Part shown: positions 57,321 through 64,000 of the stretch, piece by piece
How the letters are laid out: each line of letters begins with the position of its first letter
Numbering within the stretch: the first letter of the stretch is position 1
Assembly: GCA_021030905.1 (NCBI GenBank)
Contig: JAGFMI010000010.1
Location: 682,001-746,000 of the forward strand
DNA: 64,000 nt
Direction: 5' to 3'
Source of the DNA: Pyrenula massariospora
Taxonomy: Eukaryota > Ascomycota > Eurotiomycetes > Pyrenulales > Pyrenulaceae
The notes under the pieces: model-generated
Told to the model about the DNA's origin: nothing
Seen by the model: only the letters and a program-made list of their open reading frames with translations
The model's database searches: none
Made by a program: the position numbers and the translations under genes

Positions 57321-58451
57321 ATTTTGCTATCGTGATGCTGAGATATGACAAACATATCGAGAAAAGAAAAACTTGTGGAGGCGGAGCCACTTACTTTGTG
57401 AGGGTATCGGAGAGCCAATACAACGGCGAGCACTTGCTGCCTGAAATTATGAGCTAGCCGTCGTCTGGAGCTTATCACGTTTGATTATTCCACTCAAAAC
57501 TCATGGCTTGGGGAGACAAGCCAACCATAACGTGTCGAAAGTGCACCACCACTTGCCGTGGTGCACAAATCTTATCTGTACCGCATACGGGCACCAAATA
57601 TGCCACAAGATCCCGGACACATAGAACGAAGACTCGTCCGCAGATCTTGCTCACGAAGGTTGTCAACAGCATTTTCTGAGCTCGAGGCTAGGACTGTCCT
57701 TTAGTACGCAGCCCTTGATATTGAAACGCAACCGCACCTAAAAAGGGGGGATCATCATGCTAGCGGCAGATTAAAAGTGGGGATCCGGTTCAGCAAAGTA
57801 ATTTAGAATGGATGTTATGATATGGCTAGGGTTGCAGGGCCAAATATTTCGGATAGTGTTGAATTGGAGAATGGACCGATGGACGATGAGTGTTTAGGGA
57901 TCAAAGTGGCAGATGAACGTTAATGACTATTTGATGTCTTTAGGAGGGCATATTTAGGGTAGTGTAGTAAAGTATTTAGCCCTAGGTTTGGGGAAGACGT
58001 TTGGATAAGCATTTAAACAGGAATATCCTGGTTGATGGAAAGGAAAGCGTATTGTCGATCCAAAAGCATGATAATTAAGTTACAGAATACTGTTTTCGCT
58101 CTCCATTCGACGATGACATTTCACTTGCCCCGCCATGAGGGCCAATCTCATACTAGTAGCGTCATATTGTTATGATACATCAGAGGACGTCTGCATAATT
58201 ACAGACATCGCCCACTGTCTGCGCAGAATTGGGGTTTCTCAACGCAGGTTGAAGATCTTTCGCTCTGTAGATCGTTGAATTACCTTTTATTTAAAACAGC
58301 TGCGGACCGAATCTCTGAGCGTAATTCTCCTGGACATTGAGCGGCTAGTTCAAGTTGAGATATGCCTGTTCCTTATTCTGGGTCAAATGGGTAAACCGGT
58401 GAGAAGCCGGGGCCGAAGGCAGAAAAAATTGCTGAGCGCTACTGGATACTT
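57321..58451. other. Intergenic, no gene recognised
   Basis: This is the 3' flank of the secreted gene and of the ankyrin gene on the complement. No protein-like frame or repeat was seen. Confidence 0.45.
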
Positions 58452-60779
58452 TCAGTTTGAGCTAAGAGACGTTTCAGGCTCAAGTATTTCAGCCGCATCA
58501 AAGAAGTCACCCCCCTCCTCGTCCTCGTTGTCGACAGAGATTTCCTCAGCAATTCGATTCCTAATGTCTCCGAGGAGTTCATTGAAGGTTTCGTTGAGGC
58601 CCTTTGGAATGCCAATACGTTCCCGCAGGGCCTGCGAAGGTGTCCTGCCTTCTTGATCCCTGGAATCCGGATCTAATCCCTTTAGCTTTGTGCGGTTTAG
58701 TATCATCGCGCCCGTAGCATCGCCATGCATCGCGAGAAAGTGGAGAAGAGTAAAACCATTGTCGCTGACGTGGAGATGGTTGGCTTTATGATCTAGAAGT
58801 AGTTCTAACGACTCGTGTCGCAAGAAGGAAATAGCGTCGAAGAGAGGTACGTCGCCCCCGTCATCCGGAAGATCGATGTTGGCGCCATGTTCAATCAGTG
58901 ACTTCAAAGCTTTGACATTGTTTACACTCACCGCGTGAGAGACGGTTGAACTGCGTCTGGGATTATTCCTGGCGTTTATATCAGCACCATGAGCAAGTAG
59001 AACCTCAAGAATTGCGCGGCTATCCTCATCAAACTGGCCAGAGATGGTGAGTGCATGAAGCGGACTAAATACCTCCCTCGAGACAACACCGTTCACAGAC
59101 GCACCGTATTGGAGCAGCAGTCTGACAGATTCCAAAGAGTGAGAAAAGCATGCCCAGATCAATGCCGTGTCTCCTTTGCAGCTCTTAGCGTCCACATAGG
59201 CGCCGGCATGCAAGAGGGCTGCGACAGCAGCAGCATTACCTTGTAGCGCGGCACAATGGAGTGGAGTGCGGCATAATGGAGTGGAGTGCGGCCGATCTCG
59301 TCCTTTAGGTTGACGTTCAAGCGATAAGACTTGACAGCTTCTTCAACATCAAGATGTAGATGGCCAATTGCCATCTGGTGCAAGTGTGAGAAACCATACT
59401 CGTCGAAGAATTTTGACCATGGTAGTATGTCTTCAAGCTGCTGACAAGCATGTTTCCTGGAATGGCATCCATACAGCCATTTCAGCCCCCAAGAGATTGC
59501 GGGTGTGCCTTCGTCATCCTCAAACAGAGGATCTGCCCCCGCGGCGAGCAACACCTTTACCACATCCAGGTGTCCACCCCAAAGCGCAATGTGTAGGGGT
59601 GACAGCCCTCGTATGGCGACGCTATGTACATGGGCCTTACGTTGCTCCAAAAGGGTTCTGACTCCGATGGAGTCGCCAAGTCTGGCGAGCTCTGTAATAC
59701 CCCCAGCGCTAGCAGGCTGTGCTGGCACTATCCGTCTGATCGTAAGGCTTGCTGTCGGATCGCCTTGCATTGTTGTTGAGAAGAAGATGAAGATACTGAG
59801 TCCAACAAGCCAAGAAGGAAATTTGTACCTTATTTTGATGAGCGGTCTGGACGAGCTTCGAACTTGAGTGTCGCTGCGCCCTTCCAGCTCCATTAACGTG
59901 ATAGCAAGATAGAGAGATAGAGAGCCTAAAAGGCTCTCGAGACTGTTCAAACGAAGCTTGCGGCAGACTTTGAAAGATGGCACGTAATCTAGTGTCCCTT
60001 TCGTATGATTATTCGAGCAGGCAGCGGCAAATGAATTGCCTTGATGACCCCAATGTCCGATTGTTGTGTCCTTTGCCGTCTCACAGTCCACATTCTGAAA
60101 CATACGATCTTTTGCGGCAACATCTCGGACATTATCGAGCTTATCAAACGTTATGCTCAGGGGCCTTTCTTGGAGAGAAGTCACAGTGCTTAGTTGCGAA
60201 GAAATTTTCTCTAATTGCGATCCGCTCCGGTCAAAATAGTCATCGCTATCCCTACGATGTCGGTGGAAGGCAGCTTCTAAATGGATCGTTCGTGATCTGT
60301 GGAAGTGTAAGCGAGAGTTCATGTTGCCGGACTTGTTCGACGAACATTGTATGTATGCACACAACTTCAAGTGTCCGAAAGCGAATGTCTCGGAGCATTT
60401 GACGTAAGCCCTCAACCCTGTGACTTGATCTGACCCATTTGTCTCTGCGAAGCTTGATCTGGCCAGAGGAAGTCGTTCTTCTCATAGACTGAAGTATCTG
60501 CTCGAGTTCTTCCCAAATGGATGTCGCCAGTACAACCTCGCCGTCAAGCGCTTCATGAAACTCATTGGCGGACTCCGGACTACTGGATTCGATTTCTTTG
60601 AAAAGCGCGTGTAATTGTTCAGTTACATGGCGGGATTTTCTAACTTCCTCCGAGAGCCTTAGGAGGCCAGCTGGCGCGTCACGCCATTTATCGACAATGC
60701 GCCATACCAGGCAAGAGGCTCTTAGAGCAACGTTGACCAGCCCGAGTATGACAGGAAGGCTCAGGACAGATTCAGCCAT
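58452..60779 (-). pseudogene. Ankyrin-repeat protein gene with an N-terminal STAND-like domain, frame broken by a 20-bp tandem duplication
   Basis: Complement exons 60779-60361 and 60296-58452 (64-nt intron, GTGCAT...CAG). The N-terminus (MAESVLSLPVILGLVNVALR followed by helices) resembles the fungal N-terminal domains placed before NACHT or ankyrin regions (Helo_like_N type). A hydrophobic segment (WLVGLSIFIFFSTT) comes next, then about eight ankyrin repeats, for example GLSPLHIALWGGHLDVVKVL, GDTALIWACFSHSLESVRLL and NVKALKSLIEHGANIDLPDD. The tail is acidic (DNEDEEGGDFFDAAE). At 59251-59290 a 20-bp unit occurs twice in tandem with one mismatch, inside the repeat that reads GRTPLHYAAL. Since 20 is not a multiple of three, the frame is lost there. 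With a single unit the two exons would be open for 747 codons. Either the allele is a recent pseudogene or the duplication is an assembly error. The role is unknown; repeat proteins of this kind bind other proteins. Confidence 0.78.
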
Positions 60780-61822
60780 GGGGACTTTAGATTGGTTTTA
60801 GCCTAGCTGCATCAAAACCAATCCCGAGTACTGGGTTGAGACGGGCAGTCTGTTCCTAAATGCCGAGAGACCTTTCTCAGATGACATGTTTTGAGGAATA
60901 TGATCACGATCGACAGATGAAGCTGTTTAGGTATATTGAAAATAACGGGATAGTGGATAAGTACCTTGACCCATGAACAGCAACTACTAAGCAATCCTCT
61001 AGACAAGTGTATTGGGCAGGAAGAAAAAGGCTTTGACCGTACGCTGCGTATTTTGAAAATTCTTCCCCAGTGACTGGAATTCTGGCACCTTTATTTGGGT
61101 TGTGCTATACATAGGCGTCCAGGCAAGGGGAACTTTTGGCGCTCCAGCAGCCCTCCTCTGATTGCGAGTCAGTCTACAGATGCTTGTTCGGGTTGCCTGC
61201 GCGATGCATGTGACTGATAAGAGTGTGTGCATTGCCAGGGCATGGTTGTCGTAGATCTGCATGCTGTGCAAAACGCCCTGAGATGATTCGTTCTAGCTCT
61301 AGGGAAAAGTTTTGTTTAGGCTCCCCCGGACTCGACATCTGCATTATAGGGTTCGCGGAATGACGGGGTTGCATTTCCCGGTTTTATTTCATGGATGGGT
61401 ATACGAGAGACTTGGGTAAAGGGAAGAGATGTCGCCATCAGGACGTCCTCGGACCTCAACGGCGCAAGCAACCCGGTCAAAGATCAGCGCCCCTCAAGCC
61501 TCAAAGCGGGTCAATCAGCCACGGTAGATGGTAGAGCAGTGCTCAACACCTAGGTTCAAAAGGGAGCTGGCCTCGTGAGATAATTATCACCGTCGGCTTA
61601 AGGAGAAGGTTCCCCCGACCTCTTGTCATCATTTTGCGCGTCTCCGGAAAAGGAAGGTTTGGCGGCAGATCAGCAAATACCTCAGGCACATGCATACGTG
61701 ATCCAGGGCTGAGGCCTGCCGCGACAAGGCTGCGCGATGCAGCACAGTCAAAGTCGCCGGCTTGGGATGACCTGTCGAAGCCTTTCGCTTCACCTCTATC
61801 GACTGAAGTCTCGCGCTCTAAC
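60780..61822. other. Divergent intergenic region, no gene recognised
   Basis: Upstream regions of the ankyrin gene (complement) and of the small gene at 61823 (+). No protein-like frame or repeat was seen. Confidence 0.45.
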
Positions 61823-62568
61823 ATGTCACGCCGGTACAGGTGGTCCTATTACGAGTCGGTCTGTTCCTCTGCCCCTCCCTCTTCGATCTCTCACGATCGT
61901 CATTCCAACCTGCTTTGATCTTCTCTCTGACTCGGTTTCAGGATGCTAACCGACTGCCTGAGGGCATGACCCGGGTTGGATACGACGCAGATGACGGGAA
62001 GTACACCTATCGCGACCAGCATGGCAAATACTACGTTGGTGCATCCGGCGCTCGGTTTGGAGTATTGCAGCCAAGTGCGATGTTTTGCTCAACCCTCTCG
62101 TGCGCGTGGCACTGACAAGGCCCCATAGCCAGCAAGAAACCCATTCCTGCGCGGACTGATTCTCCGATACCAGAAAGCGACAACGAAAGCAGGACCTCGA
62201 TCAAGTCGCCCTCGTTCTCCATCCACTCATTACGTCGCTTGCTGAACTTGGCGGTCGACCGTTTTGCACAAGCATCTCACGGTGGTAGTAGCCGCCCGCC
62301 ACCGGATGGGAAGACCCAATTATCGGGAAAAGTCCAGTCTGGTTCTGCTTACCCCGCACGGTACGACAATAACGACGATACCCATGACGATGATGGTGAA
62401 GGTGTGCCAGTCATGAGCCCCCTACAGTTGGCCACAGCGATAGGCAGGCACCTGAAACACAGGAAGGAGCGGCCGCCGCGTTCGCTCCATCCGCAGACAA
62501 CGCGGAGTTATATCATGTTTGGGCAGGATGAGAAGAGAACGCCTACCTGGGCGGATGGCATGAGATAG
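61823..62568 (+). CDS. Conserved fungal protein with RVGYDADxGxYTYRD motif (3 exons)
   Basis: Exons 61823-61858, 61942-62074 and 62129-62568 give 202 residues. Introns are 83 nt (donor GTCTGT, branch site TCTGAC) and 54 nt (GTGCGA, CTGAC, TAG). The protein begins MSRRYRWSYYES and continues DANRLPEGMTRVGYDADDGK, YTYRDQHGKYYVGASGARFG. This block is well known in hypothetical proteins across Pezizomycotina, where DxxRLPEGMxRVGYDADTxxYTYRD is a near-constant opening. The C-terminal part is polar, with SPSFSIHSLRRLLN and an acidic stretch NNDDTHDDDGEG. The function is not known. The donor of intron 1 is weak, so the first 12 residues could be assigned differently; the second exon is secure. Confidence 0.72.
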
Positions 62569-63154
62569 CAACCTGTCTGGGTTGGTTAATGACAACGTTT
62601 CGGATCCTCCATGGCTTAGCAACCTTGGCTACGCTCGCTACAGGCACTCCTGGGCAAGCTCAGGATGCAGATGTTCCCCGTGACAACATTCTAGTCGCCA
62701 AAGGAGCTTTTCTGGACAGGCTTCACAGGGGCCGAGGGATCGTGCCCATCGGGTGATGAATGCTGTCTGATTGCGGAGCGAAAGACCAACAGCTACGTAA
62801 TCTAATACTGGCACGCGTGAGTATAGCGACCGTCGATATCAACGTCGCTCCTTCACGTTCTCTCTTCCAAGCGCAACTCCCTCTCCACTGCCGCAACGAC
62901 CATCTCTACAGAGTACCCGATCTCATCACTTGTCGCTTGGGTAGTCGTAGGACCCGCCTATTTCCCTGTCTGGGCTGCTTTTCATGCCGACATTTGATAG
63001 TACCTTACGGAGGCTAGGACGTCGAGGTCATTCTCGGCCCCGGAGTCATCGATTTTGGCACGCTTGGATTTGTAACGCCTAGGTTTCGAATCGACATCTG
63101 GAGCATTCTCTGTACCTTTCTTAGCATCTTCGGGGAGGTGGATATAATAGAGCT
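62569..63154. other. Gap with an extra repeat unit of the downstream complement gene
   Basis: On the complement, from about 63171 to 62990, a frame reads KLYYIHLPEDAKKGTEN and then KPRRYKSKRAKIDD. It is homologous to the repeat unit of the gene at 63155-63843 but is out of frame with its last exon. It is either an exon I could not join or a decayed repeat. Elsewhere nothing is seen. Confidence 0.4.
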
Positions 63155-63843
63155 TTACGAACTTTGAGTCTCCACATAGGAATTGTAAGAATTAGTGAAT
63201 ATTGAATCTGTAGGATTTTCCACATCTCTCTTAACAGCATTCCGCTCATAGTAGCTATCGCTGAACCTTTGATCTGGTTCATAGTAGGTGTTCTGCATAC
63301 CTCTCTTAGGCCGTTCAGGGAGCTGCGGATGGTCATTGCGAACGAGGTATTTCGAACCCACGACATTTTCTGTCTCCCTCTTAGCATGTTCGGGGAGTTG
63401 ATCATCACAATAAAATGTACCGTCAAGGGGCAGACCCGCAACATTGTCCTTTTCATTGTCCTGGCCTTCAATACGCTTGCTGACAGTCTAGCGGGAATGT
63501 CATTATCTTTATATTTGACAGTACGTAGGATTGCTTAAAAGAGTTCAAAGAGGAAATTTCATAGGCTGGAAAAAGAAAACAGAGGGGGAATTGGATGATG
63601 TTTGAACAATTGGGTTACAGACATGGCCGAATCTCTTGAAATAGTAGTCTTTGGGTGAGCTCTCAGCTACTACGGCTTTGAGCGCGTCGAGGGCCTAGGT
63701 GCAAAGAACATATGCTTGTGAGAGAAAATAGTGTCAGAGAAATGAACAGGTGTTAGACTCACAGCGGAAGGCATTGTGGGAAAGGAAAGCACTGCAGTGC
63801 TTGCGGCTAGCATAATGGCCATGGAGGTGGTAAGGCCGTACAT
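63155..63843 (-). CDS. Secreted Lys-Arg repeat protein, candidate kexin-processed peptide (RiPP-like) precursor
   Basis: Complement exons 63843-63763, 63694-63623 and 63487-63155 give 161 residues. Intron 1 is strong (GTGAGT, TCTGAC branch site, TAG; 68 nt). Intron 2 has a weak GTCTGT donor and a GCTAG acceptor (135 nt) but is in frame. The N-terminus MYGLTTSMAIMLAASTAVLS is a signal peptide. The rest has five Lys-Arg sites (DYYFKR-FGH, SKR-IEG, AKR-ETEN, PKR-GMQN, VKR-DVEN) that divide it into short Tyr-rich segments (DYYF; FYCDDQ; TYYEPDQRF; SDSYYE). The motif LPE.AKR.TEN recurs: LPEHAKRETEN, LPERPKRGMQN and, downstream out of frame, LPEDAKKGTEN. Kex2 cleavage after KR in the Golgi is the known route for fungal pheromone-type and dikaritin-type RiPP precursors. 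No UstYa-type oxidase is visible before the window ends 157 bp upstream of the start. It may instead be a repetitive secreted effector. Confidence 0.6.
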
Positions 63844-64000
63844 CGTCGTTTTTGGGAGGAGGGTCGGAACAAACCCCAGTGACTGCTGACTCGGTTGCTC
63901 AATATTTGTTTGATCCCTTAGTATTGATAATGCTAAGCAATTCCGAGGAGTAAGAAAAAAGGCTCTTGTTACGAGGCAGTCACGGCTTCTCAGAAACTAG
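63844..64000. other. Upstream flank of the Lys-Arg repeat gene, cut by the window end
   Basis: It presumably contains the promoter and leader of the complement gene. No other feature is seen. Confidence 0.4.

Noticed and set aside
1-64000. tRNA or rRNA genes
   Set aside because: Reading by eye for A-box and B-box sequences gave no pair at tRNA spacing with a plausible cloverleaf; a covariance search could still find one.

Overview
The window is nuclear DNA of a filamentous ascomycete (Pezizomycotina). Genes are split by short GT-AG introns of about 45-190 nt with CTRAC/CTAAY branch sites. The recognisable genes are fungal: pacC, a Zn2Cys6 regulator, erg28, efr3, isd11, vma22 and a DUF6594 membrane protein. 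I cannot fix the class or genus from sequence alone. No rRNA, tRNA or CRISPR was recognised.

Layout. 1-19 kb holds regulatory and housekeeping genes with long gene-free leaders: a fungal-specific transcription factor (2388-4927), a seven-exon Zn2Cys6 factor (8088-11339), pacC (12539-14436), an M20 amidohydrolase (complement of 14883-16316) and an acidic protein of unknown role (complement of 17091-19125). 23.9-36.6 kb holds conserved core genes: isd11, vma22, erg28, a multipass membrane protein and efr3.

Mixed in and running on to 57 kb is an accessory region of duplicated, mostly secreted or membrane-anchored families. There are three members of a secreted family with an HExxH-like site (21504, 28865 complement, 55971), two SGNH/GDSL-type hydrolases (39840 complement, 49349), two signal-anchored Hsp70-like ATPase-fold proteins (41373, 47891 complement), a small secreted protein and a DUF6594 protein. 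Each of the three duplicated families has one intron-free member and at least one member with introns. An AT-rich block at about 53.85-54.75 kb looks like a decayed fossil or isochore. The last part has an ankyrin-repeat gene broken by a 20-bp tandem duplication, a small conserved fungal gene, and a three-exon secreted protein with repeated Lys-Arg sites (complement of 63155-63843) that resembles a kexin-processed peptide precursor.

How the genes relate: the core genes act in separate pathways (Fe-S biogenesis, V-ATPase assembly, sterol synthesis, PI4-kinase anchoring, ambient pH response). The accessory families share secretion or membrane signals and family expansion, which suggests interaction with the environment or host; that is inference. 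Exon boundaries were read by eye from reading frame, GT-AG and branch-site signals and from paralogue agreement.
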